From positions 63,672,136 through 63,736,135 of the forward strand of contig CM064867.1 of NCBI GenBank assembly GCA_032719365.1: DNA of 64,000 nt, read 5' to 3'. The notes beneath the pieces were generated by a model. That model searched no databases and was not told the origin of the DNA. It saw only the letters and a list, made by a program, of their open reading frames with translations. A program made the translations under genes and the position numbers. Below, piece after piece: positions 9,589 to 21,574 of the stretch; position 1 is the stretch's first letter, and every line of letters begins with the position of its first letter. Origin of the DNA: Prinsepia uniflora (lineage: Eukaryota > Streptophyta > Magnoliopsida > Rosales > Rosaceae).

Positions 9589-10766
9589 ATGGTGCTTGCA
9601 CCCAATCCTTCACATGATCGTGATACAAGCTAAAATACCTAGCATTGTCATGTGCACGTGACTAATTATGATTGTTGTCACAAGATGGCTAATATCAATT
9701 GTTATGAGTGGTGCTACGAATTAGTACGACATTCAGTATTATCGATACTGTAGTAGGAAGATGGTGATATCGAGGTAATCCTAGTCACATTAACTATTTG
9801 TGTAGATATGCCATCTTCTACGTTTAAAGATTTGCCAATAAGTTTTATTGTGCATAGTTCTATCTAATTTTATATGTAGCTTGTAATGTGTTATATGAGT
9901 GTGTGTATATATATATTATATGTTTCTGAATTTTTATTTAAATTGTGGAGTTTTTATATGTTTTATAAATTGTTTTATATTGAAATACTAGAATCCATTT
10001 TCGTGGGGAAAACGGGGTTCATACTGTTAACCATGCATGAAATGTAATATGAATAATATGAAGGCGTAACCTCTCTGTGCTCACATACTCAATCACTTGA
10101 TTGACTAGCCTAAATGGCAACAAATAATGTGTAGCAATCAAAATTGTTTCAACAATATGTTCATTTCAACCTTGATACCAAAAATTTTCATATGAAATGA
10201 TATGACAAATTGCCAATAAAAGAGAACATCAAGGTTAAAGAATGATCCAACCAGAACAACTAGAATCAAGATTGAATCACGCAATCCGCAAGACAATTTC
10301 AGAAGCAATTCAACCAGAGCACACCTGAGCTAAGATTACATCGTGAAATCCGTTAAGATCAACTTGTTTCTCATAAACATGTACACATTAGCTAAATTTT
10401 ATTTTTTAAGAAAGTCAAACTCGAGACTTAAGGGATCTCACTCCCATTATTCGAATCACACTATACATTTGGTAAAGATCCTACTACACAATGAATAATA
10501 TTCCCACTATGCAGTAAGTAAGGGTACTTTTGATTTTATCTTGTAAAATAGTTTTTGAAATATTGTTTTGTAAAATGAAAACAACAAATAGGATTTTGTG
10601 TATTCAATATTTGGGAAAGTGTTTGGTAATTGATTCTGAATGTGATTATATAACAATGGAAAAAGAATTTCTTTTGTACAAATATTTAACATAAAAAAAG
10701 AGTAAATACGCATCGGATAATGACTTCTAAAGATAAATTTTGAGATGACCGTGACACATTAGAGAT
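9589..10766 (+). other. Unique AT-rich flank without a recognisable gene
   Basis: No LTR modules and no supported coding frame. The DNA is AT-rich with scattered stop codons. The part near 10500-10690 (runs of TTTTGTAAAAT and GTGTTTGGTAAT) resembles ends of small DNA transposons, but I could not find paired inverted ends. Confidence 0.4.
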
Positions 10767-11282
10767 AGTGGTAGTGTGACAAGTGAAGGCGACGGTGGAG
10801 GTGGTGGTCAAGGTGGTGGCGGTGGTGGTAGTTGTTAGTTGAAGGTGGTGGCGACGATGGATGTGGTGGTTGTGAGGTGATGGCGATGATGAGGTGGCAG
10901 TTTTTGTGGTAATATTGGTCGTGACGATGGCGATGATGGCAGTGATAGGGTGGTCATTGGAGTAATTGCAGTTTGGTGGTTGGGACATTGGTAGTTTTCA
11001 TGGTAATGGAGTAACGATCGTGGTTGTGGTAGTGATTGTTGCAGGAGTGATGAGGTGGTGATTTCGATGGGGGGTGATGAAGGTTATGGAGGTGATGGAG
11101 GGGTGATGTAGTGGAAGTGGTGATGATGGTGGTGGGGTTAATGGTGGCGGCGGTGGTAATTGTTGTGGTGGCGATTACAGTGGCGGAGGTGATGAGGTAC
11201 TGGTGGGGTAGTTCTAGTGGAGGTAACAGTGGTGGGGGTAGTGATGGTATTGGAGGTGATATTGGTGGTAGTAGCGGCGATT
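10767..11282 (+). repeat. GTGG/GGT-rich low-complexity tract
   Basis: About 500 bp dominated by GGTGGT, GGTGGCGG and GATGGTGG words with no fixed period. The tract is cut at 11287 by element F and resumes at 22915-22935, so it was one tract before the insertion. Open frames here (Thr/His-rich on the minus strand) follow from the base composition. Confidence 0.8.
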
Positions 11283-11287
11283 GTGGT
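11283..11287 (+). repeat. Target-site duplication of element F, left copy
   Basis: GTGGT precedes TGACAGGACCCG, the outer end of the minus-strand element, and recurs at 22910-22914. Confidence 0.85.
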
Positions 11288-13747
11288 TGACAGGACCCGT
11301 CCCAAATCCCCAGGGATTAACTTGGGACGCGCCTGCTCCCTTCTGACACGAAATGTCAAACCAGGGATAATTCCGTCCTTAGCCCAACTGGGACTATCAG
11401 AGAGCGCCAGGATCTAAAGGAGGAGTGTGATGTCTCGTTTCTACTACAGCTCGCATCCGCTATCAACTTGAAGGGCATTCAAAATACGAAAACTGTGAGT
11501 GGAAAAATCAAAGATTTATAAAAGCATTTTCATAAAAAGACCTTTATGCCCTTCACTAAAAAGTATGCATGCATTCGGAAACCATTTCTCAAACGTAGAA
11601 TACGAGCCCTTGGCCCCAAAATAAAAAATAAGGAACCCAGAACGAGTCACCTTCTCAAACGTGAAACATAGGGTCTCAGCCCAAATCTGATACTCGTGGG
11701 TCTCAGCCCAAAATCACCTCAGTGAAATCTCATAAACATATACATAGATACATATACAACCCATCCTAGACATCCTCTGATGTCAACTCGGGGCACAAAG
11801 CCCCTAGGGAACTCATCCCCGATATATGTCACGATTTTATATTTATAAGTATGCATACTACTCGGGATCTCACTCCGAGTCTACTCCCAGGAATTCTCCA
11901 TCTGGGAGGTTCTATCTCCGGATGTAGTCCGAGCATCTCTTCGGAATCTGGTCCGGGTCCATCTCATAACTCCCACTCCTGGAATGGGCTCTCTATAGGG
12001 AACACGCATGCCGGGTAGTGGATTGTGACTCTCCAGGTCGACGTCTAGAGGAGACCAATCAATACGCTCATAAGGAGGGTATATACATACTAGTATAGAG
12101 AACCATAAATGGGACTCACGCCCGATAACACAAGTCAACTGGGCCTTTAGCCTGAACGTACGACTCAACGGAGACTCTAGCTCGATTTCACAATAACTGG
12201 GCTTCGAGCCCAAACTAGTAATTCAACGAGGCATCGAGCCCGATATCTCAGGATCAGTCACGATTCCGACCAGAGTGATGCGTGCAACCATCAGTCCAGG
12301 ATCGCTCTCAATCCCGGTATGTCGCCGTGAACAGATCACTGCCGCGACCACTCTAGACATGGTGCACACGTCATCGATCGATCTCCTATACCCTTAGCAC
12401 TCCGAAGTCAAGCCTCTAGTGGCTGCTCGACAAAGAAACGTGCATCGTGACCTCTCTGGAGAGAACACATCCCAATCTGGAGGCGAGCGTCATGTCGTCC
12501 GTCGCCGTGCACACAACACCCATCGCGACCCCAACTCAGACCCGTAGGTCATCAATAGGGCCACATGTTAGAGTCAAAACCAAAAATAAATGGGTCTCAT
12601 GCCCAGTTTTACCTTTTCAAAACCATTTCATCAAAACCGGAAGCATAAGCGCCTATAAGCACGTATAAAACTCGAAAACATCGAAATACGTGCCAATACG
12701 TAAACACACACAAAAATGCACTCATGGAATCACAAAACACATATTAAAACACTTTTGTGTGTTGGAAGTTTCCCCAAAAATTCCCCCATGCGCTCCCACG
12801 CGCTAGCTATATTGCTGTCTTCAAGATCCAGCCGACCGGCAGGTCCAGTTCGATCCTGCAATTGGACCGGCGTGACCGGTCCAGCCTCATTCCTTCTTCA
12901 AATTTCGTCCGTTTTCCTCCTAATTGATTCTATTCGTCCTAATTCGAACCTAGGAACCTAATGGTGTGATGAAAACCACCCAAAACCCATAAAAACCCAA
13001 CGGTCCAAAAATCCCTCACGGTTCAGTTTTTCCAGAAATTCCCCAGGGCTTCCTCAGTCGTGAACCACCACTAAAACCTTCTCTAAACTTCCTAAACAAC
13101 CTAATAAACCCATTATAAACACCTAAAACTGTCCTTAACTTCAAAAAATAAAAATAAATGGAAAAGGGCCAAAACCGATACCTTGCTCGAGTTTGCCTCC
13201 GCTGTCCTGGCCAGCCACCACCTTCCTCACGACCCTCCTCTCACTCTCTTGGTCTCTCAAACATGATTAGAAAGGGAAGGTTTGGATTGGAATGAAAGGT
13301 GATCGGGTTTGATTGGGAAAATGGTCGAACACAATGAAAAGGGGAGGATATGCATGAGTTGTTTGTGCTAGGCAATGAATGGGTGACACTTGTCACTCAT
13401 CCATTGGGCCTATCCAAAAAGCTGAGCCCCACTTGCTGCCAAAAGTCCTTCGCCTCGTAAAACGTGCAATAGTACGTTCGAACTTCAGTGAACCGTAACT
13501 TCTATGTCGAACGTCCGATTTCCACGTGTCGCCTGTCTACGAACTCGTATCGACGCGATCTACGTGACGGTCTTCGGCCCTCGGCTATTGGACCTCCCGG
13601 GTCAAAAGTCAACTTTTTGCCCTTGTTTCGGGGCAAAATCGTAATTTCTCCCTGAACGTCCGTTAATCCTCGGTTAATTCCCGATTAGTCTCGTTAATCC
13701 ATCATTAATCCCTAATTAATCCTTAAAATTAGGGACGGGTCGTTACA
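11288..13747 (-). mobile_element. 3' LTR of element F
   Basis: Read on the minus strand it starts TGTAACGACCCGTCC at 13747 and ends GGGACGGGTCCTGTCA at 11288, about 2.46 kb. It contains the 26-bp palindrome near 13377-13402, GGGC...CCC mini-hairpins near 11640-11740 and 12130-12250, and the acceptor-like CCCTTCAAG block near 11475. Confidence 0.88.
13377..13402 (-). repeat. 26-bp LTR palindrome (F 3' LTR)
   Basis: Centre TGACACTTGTCA with outer arms pairing except for one or two positions. The copy in the other F LTR is at 22540-22565. Confidence 0.7.
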
Positions 13748-15990
13748 AACTTCCCCCCTTCAGGAATTTCTTCTTTGAAATTCAAATTGACCCCATTCCA
13801 CAACCCAATTGTGGAAATCCAATCGTGTTCCTCTACTCGGTTCCTTGCATGGACATGAGAGTACCCGTGTAATAGTATATGTCCGACACAACCATGCTTC
13901 GGCTCGTAAGTCTCATTCGAGACAGTGTCGGTGTCTCGCCTGTCGCCTGTCGCCTGTCGCCTACTCTGATAGGTTAGTTATACCAATCGTCGTCCAATAG
14001 GCTTTTTAGCCTGATGGTTCTTCTCATCTGACACCCAAGGTCAGCTTTTCAGTCTGACGACCTTTCTCATCAGACAATCGGAGCTGATGTCCTGTGCATC
14101 ACCCAATTCGTCAACTATCTTCACTGCTCTCACAGAGCGATACTCAACCTCTGTCACTGAACAGTTCGCCACCGTAATTCACTGTTCAGAGGAATACCAT
14201 TCTCCTCTCACAAACCCTAAGTCCACGATCACGATCGTGACTAGCGATAATGCTCGGCTCCACTGCGCTACTCTGATCTCGACTTGTTCTCAAGTCCTCA
14301 TATCGTATCTCACATCACTCAGCGATCTCTACTGACAACTAGACTCACCTCGAGTCTCAATTGTCGTACTCCCCATCCTGTCAACACCCAATCGACGTCT
14401 CACCCATTACGGGTGTAGACGGGATCCAATCGAATACTTGTCTCAGTAGGAAACACACACAGTCACTAGGGTTCCTCTAGCCCGCATGGGCCTGAGCTAT
14501 CAGCTCATCAAATCTTCGAACCCTCTCCAATAACTCTGCTCGAGCACACATCATTCGATGTCCAGCCAATATACCACTATGCCGGACTACATCCGATCAT
14601 AGTACTCATCGGATCGATGCTCAATCATACGTCACGAGCCAGCATCAATCTAACACAATCTCAATCCTCAAATCCAACTCGAGGCATCGGTTATTCGTCG
14701 CTTCCTAATCGATACCCACGTATCGTCCTCGTTTCCTATGTGTCCCCGTATCCAACCTCTGTCTTGTCATCTCACCAACTATGCTAAGGGATCCTTCATC
14801 AGTCTCACAATACGATTCTCTTCTGCTCCTAGCTTAGCATAATCAGCAAGACAATTTACTCCAATGACGACCAGACCTCGGTCTAAACGCCTCACGGTCG
14901 TCACAACCATCTCAGTCATCTCGATCATCCTCACGCTACTCGATCTGACTCACCTCGGGACAAGTGAGTGCCCGACACATCCAACGACACCAAGAATCAT
15001 CTGGTCTCCAAGTCAATCAAATTTGACCCACAACCTAGGTGTTCGGTTCTTACACCCTCTTTGAACCCTTAGTTGTCATATCCTTCCTCATCGGTCCACA
15101 TGAGGAAAGTTGAAGATGATGCCATCAAAATTCATCCTATGTCATCCTCAGGTACTCAACACTATCTGCTAAAGAGTAGAAAACGAGAAGTCTCCTTCAC
15201 CAGCCTCTAAGTCGAGAGTAGTTGCAACCATATTGGAAGTATGCTCAACTGTTTCGATTCCTGAGCTAGAAGTCCTTCTTTCCCAACTAAGAGTATTCTA
15301 TGATAATCACTGTAATGCTTAATCCTTTCCTTCAGAACTAAACACTACCATTGATTCTTTTCGGTTTCTTCCATCGCCGTTCACATCCGTAACCTAATTC
15401 GCACGTCCCAATCCTTATGGGATCAAAATCCAGCACAGAACACTCGCGTCGTCCATCCATAACGACCTAGGGTTAGGTACCCTGAATCTAGGTACAGCCC
15501 ATACCTCGCCAAACTAGGTATTGGGTATACCTCACACTGAGCCACTCGGGATTCTCTTGGTCCCGCTCAGTGTCCACCGAACTTGTACGGCTACCACTCT
15601 AGGGCACGTCTACCAACTCGTCGCAATCCAAGCCCTCAACTCACTCTGACATCCTCCACGTGTCCGTAAGAAATCCAATTCGCCTATCCACTTACGATCG
15701 TTCATGTAGGTACATTCATTCTACTTGAGATTTACTCAACTCAAGGTTAACCTTTGTATATCCCCTGTACTGTAGCTTTATGTACATAAACGGCCTTCAA
15801 CACGTTTCCGACAACTTCCACTCATCTCAGTCACTATTAGGACGGAATCCCCGCTAGTTCAACCACTACTGGGTTCCACCCAGTTCGTCTCCATGGCAAT
15901 ACTCACTTCGTCCAATCTTTCCGACCAACGACAACTGTCGATAACTACTGTAGTGACCCATTCAATTTCTTACCATTAGATTCTCCTCAA
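13748..15990 (-). mobile_element. Internal region of element F, 3' part
   Basis: On the minus strand this ends in GAAATTCCTGAAGGGGGGAAG, a purine tract just before the LTR, preceded by a GAATTTCAAAGA-type remnant of the NFEDEI tail. No coding frame is supported. It is interrupted at 15995 by solo LTR G and continues at 20087. Confidence 0.7.
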
Positions 15991-15995
15991 ACCAG
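15991..15995 (+). repeat. Target-site duplication of solo LTR G, left copy
   Basis: ACCAG precedes TGTAGCGACTCGTC and recurs at 20082-20086 after the LTR end. Confidence 0.85.
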
Positions 15996-16086
15996 TGTAG
16001 CGACTCGTCCCGATTACCAGGATTAGATTTTTGACTAATGAAGGATTAGTGAGGTTCATCGGTGATTAGTTGAGCAAAATCGGACG

Positions 16087-16091
16087 GACGG
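16087..16091 (+). repeat. Target-site duplication of the Cassandra element, left copy
   Basis: GACGG precedes TGTAAGACCCG and recurs at 17301-17305 after the second LTR. Confidence 0.85.
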
Positions 16092-16202
16092 TGTAAGACC
16101 CGTGTCCTAGAGGGAACGGTGAACAATCCCACATTCCTGCGAGGGGGAATGGTCTGGGAGAGGATGGTGGTGTGCCTTAAAGGTGTAGGCACACACCTAT
16201 CT

Positions 16203-16530
16203 AGCACTAGGCCTCCATTGGCCGCGTTGGTTGAGGTGTTATACCAGGCGTGAGGTTAAGGGGTCAAAACCCTACGGGCACATGTATGTGGTGTTATCCC
16301 AATGCGGCCCAGAGGGGACACTATAATGCTAGATATAGTTGGTCGCTGAGATATCTCTGATCTACACTAGGCCTCCCTTGGCCGCGCTGGTTGAGGTGTT
16401 ATCCCAAGCGTGAGGTCTTGGGAACAAAACCCTGTGGGCGCATGTATGTGGTGTTATCCCAATGCGGCCCCGAGGGGATAATATAGTGCTAGATAGAGTT
16501 GGTCGCTACACAATCTCTGATCTAAACTAG
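16203..16530 (+). repeat. Tandem duplication of a tRNA/SINE-like block (about 165 bp x 2)
   Basis: Each copy has an A-box-like TTGGCCGCGTTGGTTGAGG and, 35-45 nt later, a GTGAGGTC...CAAAACCC stretch resembling a diverged B box. This layout is typical of tRNA-derived SINE heads. The 3' LTR of the same element has one copy (about 16932-17095). Confidence 0.6.
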
Positions 16531-16536
16531 GCCTTT

Positions 16537-16662
16537 TGGGAGCTCAAGTGGCTTGTGGGGGGGGGGGGGGGGGGGGATTGGAACCCCAAAGTTAAGTGAG
16601 TTGAGGCTGGTACAATTTCATGATGGGTGACCCCCTAGGAAGTTGCACCATGAGCTCCCAAA
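16537..16662 (+). repeat. 5S rRNA-like domain, Cassandra 5' LTR
   Basis: Contains CCCAAAGTTAAGTGAG and GATGGGTGACCCC..TAGGAAG in the 5S order, interrupted near its start by the 20-G run. Confidence 0.75.
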
Positions 16663-16747
16663 AACAAAACCGTGAGGGCGAGGCCCAAAACGGGCAATAT
16701 GGTGCTAGATGAGTTGGGTCCTGACCGAGGAGGGTCGGGTCCTGACA

Positions 16748-16818
16748 ATTTGGTATCAGAACCAAACCCCGACCAGGAAGTGTGCCAGCGAGGACGCTGG
16801 GCCCTAAGGGGGGTGGAT
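16748..16818 (+). mobile_element. Cassandra internal region (71 bp) with primer site and purine tract
   Basis: It begins with a primer-site variant (TTGGTATCAGAACC) and ends with a purine-rich AAGGGGGGTGGA. There is no room for a protein, so the element depends on proteins from other retrotransposons. Confidence 0.85.
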
Positions 16819-17300
16819 TGTAAGACCCGTGTCCTGGAGGAAACGGTGAACAATCCCACATTCCTGTGAGGGGGAATGGTCTGGGAGAGGATTGTGGTGT
16901 GCCTTAAAGTTGTAGGCACACACCTATCTAGCACTAGGCCTCCCTTGGCCGCGTTGGTTGAGGTGTTATCCCAGGGGTGAGGTCAAGGGGTCAAAACCCT
17001 ACGGGTGCATGTATGTGGTGTTATCCCAATGCGGCCCAGAGGGGACAATATAGTGCTAGATAGAGTTGGCTGCTGCGCAATCTCTGATCTACACTAGCCC
17101 TTTTGGGAGCTCAAGTGGCTTTGGGGGGGATTGGAATCCCAAAGTTAAGCGAGTTGAGGCTGGTGCAATTTCATGATGGGTGACCCCCTGGGAAGTTGCA
17201 CCATGAGCTCCCAAAAATAAAACCGTGAGGGCGTGGCCCAAAGTGGACAATATGGTGCTAGATGAGTTGGGTCCTGACCGAGGAGGGTCGGGTCTTGACA
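16819..17300 (+). mobile_element. Cassandra 3' LTR
   Basis: 482 bp, from TGTAAGACCCGTG to GGGTCTTGACA. One tRNA-like block is followed by a 5S-like domain at about 17100-17214 with AAAGTTAAGCGAG and GATGGGTGACCCCCTGGGAAG. Confidence 0.87.
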
Positions 17301-17305
17301 GACGG
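17301..17305 (+). repeat. Target-site duplication of the Cassandra element, right copy
   Basis: GACGG, matching 16087-16091. Solo LTR G sequence then resumes in frame with other LTRs (GTGCAAAATGACCG). Confidence 0.85.
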
Positions 17306-20081
17306 TGCAAAATGACCGTTTTGCTCCTAGTCATGGGTAAAATGTTGACTTTTGACTCGGAGAGTCAAACGTGCGAGGGCCGATGACCGTGACGTAGATT
17401 AGGACGTCACGAATCCGTAGATAGGCGGCACGTCGAAATTGGAGGTCGGACGAAAAAGTTATGGTCACGGGATCAAAATTGGGAATTTACATCTCAGGAT
17501 TTGAAATATATATTATTTTAATCAATTGGCAGATATTTATGTGGGGCCCTTGGATGAGTGACAAGTGTCACTCATCCATTGGTGACTTTTACCCTAAAAA
17601 GGGGATCTTGGATTTGATTGGTCATTAGGTTAATTAATTAATTAGTTAAAAAAAAATTCTCACATCTCTCAATTCTCTCTCTCTTCCCGCGGGTCATCTT
17701 CTTCATTTCCCTCTAACAAACACACATACCCAACCCCATAAACAACCCTTAATCTTGCCCTTTGATGTTGGACCATGAACGAAGATGAGAAAGGGGACTG
17801 AGAGGAGTCGAATGATGGCAACGACGTAGGACGCCGTGGACGGTGGCCGAGAACCGAAACGGTACGTTTAGATTCAAATTTTGGGTTTTTGGATTTTGAT
17901 GATGTTGATCATTTCTAAGCTTAGGATGATGTTCCTTGAGCTCTCACAAACTTGTAGGTGCATTTTGGGACGGATTTGGACGTTGAAGGTGGTTGGAATC
18001 ATGACCGACATTCTGACCGAACCTTAGAATGGCCATAAATTTCAGACCAGGTACTTTCTGAAATTTCTGGGTTGATATTTGGAATCCTTAGCTCGAGTAG
18101 ATGGATTTACATACGTAGAACGTCAAATTTGGTTGAGAAACGAGTGAGATATCGAAGTTTGAAGTTTGGGGCATCAATGGAGTTTTCCGGCGAGAAATTC
18201 TAGCGAGCCTCCTGCGAGTTGACTCATTGATTTTGAACCGTTGACTTACTATTTATGATGACGTCAGCATTGACTTTTTGGTCAACGTTTGACCAGAACT
18301 TTGACTCGGGCGTGGGGGCGCGTGAAAGCGTAGTTTTAGGTGGGACCAGGATCATTTTAAAGGTTTCAATGATCCGGATCCAATGATGGTAGTTTCGGGT
18401 CAATCAGAGATCGTTAAGTTGGTCAAATCGATGGTTTTCACCTCGGAAACGTGTACGGGACATGTTGACTTTTTTGAGAAAGTTTAGGGTTCTTAATATG
18501 GACTTGTATAAGTTAGTAGTAACCTTTGGGTACGATTTAGACAGGTCAGGATGACCCAAAGAGTTCGGATTAGCCCGGGGAAACTTATGACATGCATATC
18601 GAGGTAGCAGCTAGGACGGTCTGTGAGTGCACCTTGATTTCTAAACTGTGATGCATGCATAAATGTTTTATATGTTTTATGAATATGATTCTATGATGTT
18701 GATTTGGATATTTGTGAATTACATGGTTTCACGCATTTTGAGGCGATTCACTTGCTTGCACGTAAATCGAGGTTTACAATTTTGCACTGATTATCCATGC
18801 TTGTAGTTTTGGAAATGATTTTGTGAAATAGTTTTGGCTTTGAAAAGGTAAACTTGGGTTCGGGATCCATTTTTTTTTGGAAACCCTCGGACTCGAAGTC
18901 CATTTAGTTACGTTCTCGGGCCAGAGGCCCAATTGGTTCTTAAATCGATTTTGGTTTTAGAATATGGAATCGGGCATGAGACCCATTTGATTTACGAACT
19001 CTCCGACTTGAAGTCCATTTGATTTAACTAGGCATCGGGCCGAAGGCCCAGTAGGTTTACATATCGGGCTCGAGGCACATTTGGTTTATGAAATCTGGCA
19101 CGAGGCCCAGTTGGGTTGTGAATTCGAGCATAGGGCCCATTTATGGTTTACGATTGTGATTTCGGGTCGGGGGCCCATAAATGAATTTATGGTTCATGAC
19201 GGTTTAGGGGGACCGGCATGAACCCTTGAAAGGTTTTTATGATTCATGACGGTTTATGGGGATCGGGCATGAACCCTTGAAAGGTTTTGAGAATGTTTTC
19301 AAATGGTATTTCGTATACCATCCTTTATTTATGGATTGTCTCCTCCGGGGAGGGTCGTTGGCCTGGGTAGACCTCGGAGTAGTCACAGAGCACTAACTGA
19401 GTAGAGTCGCCCCCGTTGGGTTCCTTACTCTTAGAAAGGCAATGGATTATAACCCCCAGGGAGGGTTATTGATCTACGGACATTGACCTAGGTGGACCCT
19501 GGGGAGACTTGGGCTTTGAGACCCTGGGTAGCATGCACGTAGCTCTAGATACCGTGACATGATTGGTTATATGATATATATAGATATGATGAACATGATT
19601 TCTTGGTTTTGCGAAATTGTGTTTTATGATTGATAAATGGATTTGGGCTGAGATCCCACATATGTTTATTATGTTCTAGATTTCTGTAAATGGATTTGGA
19701 CAGGGGCCCGTATGGTTTAAATTTACGGAATTTGGGGCTGAGTCCCTAAATGTGGTTGTTTAAACATATGTGGTTTGAAAAATAGTTTTACTATGCATGC
19801 ATGCTTTTTAGTGAAGGGCATAAAGGTCTTTTATGAAATGTGTTTTATCAAATTATTACTTTTCATCCACTCACAGTCTTTCTGTTTTCAATGCCCTTCA
19901 GGTTGATTACGGATGCATACTATAGTAGAGGCCGAGACATCACATACCTCCTCCGGATCCTGGCGCACTCTGGAAGCTGGTCGGGCTAAAGGTTCAAATT
20001 TTTCCTGGTCTGACACTCTGTGTTAGACGGGATCAAGAGTGTCCCTCGTTAATCCCAGGGGGATTGGGATGGGTTCTGACA

Positions 20082-20086
20082 ACCAG
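20082..20086 (+). repeat. Target-site duplication of solo LTR G, right copy
   Basis: ACCAG directly after TTCTGACA, matching 15991-15995. Confidence 0.85.
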
Positions 20087-21574
20087 CATGCACGAAACTT
20101 AGGAGTTATGGTCAACTAAACCATCTCCCACACGATTCCCAAGGCGAATCTATACTAGCCGATGAATCCTTCTCGTCGTGTAGTAGTAGAATCTTACCAT
20201 GAGCACATCACGACTGAGCTACCCTCAGCTCGTGACTCATCGTCTTTTTTCTTTAATGTCATCGCATCACCCCTATACGGAGTGTGAATCAACCAATCCT
20301 AAAACCTTGCCCGTACTGAGCAATCGTCATTTATCTCTGCTCGGGTCGGAGGGATTCTGCAGCCCTCATACTCCACAACTCTAGGTATGGCCGCCCCGAT
20401 AATCCATATCGGAAACTGAACGTTCCCTGATTCTCAACAACCACCAACAAATCCAGTCTCGATGGTGGTTCCTACCGCGAACCCGTATGGACACAACCTA
20501 CACACAACACCACTGAGGCTCCGAACCTAAGCGGTCAACTCACCGCTAGCACTAACCGCTGAACACACAATGTCCACCGATCGGTCCACCTAGGAATCCG
20601 ATCAAAAAGTACCACTCTCCTGGTCGCTCGTCCAATCAATTGCCCCTAGGGTTACCATAATCCGGCTGCTCGCTACAGCGGCCGCTCCCTGGAGCATGTC
20701 CCTCTCGAGTGATCCCTCGCCTAAACTCTGAAGGATCGTCGTACTCCGATACTGGCATCCCAACAACCAATAACCACAACATGAGGACCTCGCCTCCTCG
20801 TAACCCTACGATTCTCACCCTCACATAACTTTACGGCTAGGAACCGTTGATCCTCACAAGAACTTGGCCATACTTCGTGCCTAATACTGCACAAGTGCCA
20901 CATGTCGTAAACGCATCCTACCACGTCACACAACAACTACTCCGGGCATCCTCTGCCAGTCGACATCCCTCCAGGATTCGACACCTCTAAACATGGCATC
21001 TCATGCTAAATAGGGTCAACGTTCCTATCCCAAAAAGTCTCAACTAGACTCAACCAGAGTCTTCCACTAGGTTCTCCATGACTTCCGTTGGTCTCTGCAG
21101 CACAATTTCTGAACCTTGTAGTTCTATCGTGGACGATCCTAACGTCCGACCTCCACAGGTTCCACTATGCCCCGTTCCATATCAATCATGGCTACTCAAT
21201 GGTCCCGACTCTCGGGTCGTCATACGGTATCTACTGGTATACTGGATCCTATCTCCAGTAACTATGCGGCTCTAAGCCGTTGGATTCACACGCTCGATAA
21301 TCCCGCTCGGGATCCATCCTCTCGAAAAACGCGAGATCCTATGCCAATCAAATCCTAATCCATCGCACCTCGTGTCAAACGTGCACAAACTAGGGTCGAT
21401 TCTACTGAATCCTCATACTAGTACCCTAACTATCAGGTTGATGACAGGTTGTTACAACTGCAGAGACATCACATCCTCGATCTGCGCGCACTCTGAGAGC
21501 AAAACACGCTCTGATACTACTGGTATCAGAGTACCATAAGTATCATATGAGCCAACCTCGCTCTGATACCAACT
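20087..21574 (-). mobile_element. Internal region of element F, 5' part, with primer site
   Basis: Read on the minus strand, the primer site TGGTATCAGAGC (21571-21560) directly follows the 5' LTR. Two more TGGTATCAGAG-like stretches lie at about 21490-21540, so the primer-site neighbourhood is partly duplicated. No coding frame is supported. Confidence 0.7.

Larger units (their letters stand above)
16092..16747 (+). mobile_element. Cassandra 5' LTR with internal duplication
   Basis: 656 bp, against 482 bp for its partner. The extra length is a second copy of the tRNA-like part: the block starting CACTAGGCCTCC at about 16203 is repeated from about 16366. The 5S-like domain follows from about 16537. 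A run of 20 G (16557-16576) interrupts the beginning of that domain. Confidence 0.85.
16092..17300 (+). mobile_element. Complete Cassandra-type TRIM retrotransposon
   Basis: Two LTRs (16092-16747 and 16819-17300) enclose an internal region of only about 71 bp, and the whole is flanked by GACGG. Both LTRs carry a tRNA-like part and a 5S rRNA-like part. A 5S domain in the LTR, an iMet-type primer site and almost no internal region define the Cassandra group. The LTRs here are longer than I recall for the group because of the added tRNA-like part. Confidence 0.88.
15996..20081 (+). mobile_element. Solo LTR G inserted in element F (contains a Cassandra element)
   Basis: It starts TGTAGCGACTCGTC, ends GATGGGTTCTGACA and is flanked by ACCAG. 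Without the Cassandra insertion it is about 2.87 kb. It carries the 26-bp palindrome (17552-17577), the donor-like CTGTGAGTG at 18623, mini-hairpins at about 18840-19150 (GGACT-CGA-AGTCC, GGGCC-AGA-GGCCC, GGGCC-GAA-GGCCC), CATGAACCC repeats, the acceptor-like CCCTTCAG|GTTGA ending at 19901 and the end hairpin at 20008-20028. There is no internal region or second LTR. Confidence 0.88.

Noticed and set aside
10686..11359. Thr/His-rich proteins on the minus strand
   Set aside because: They are translations of the GGT-rich low-complexity tract, with no start context or homology.
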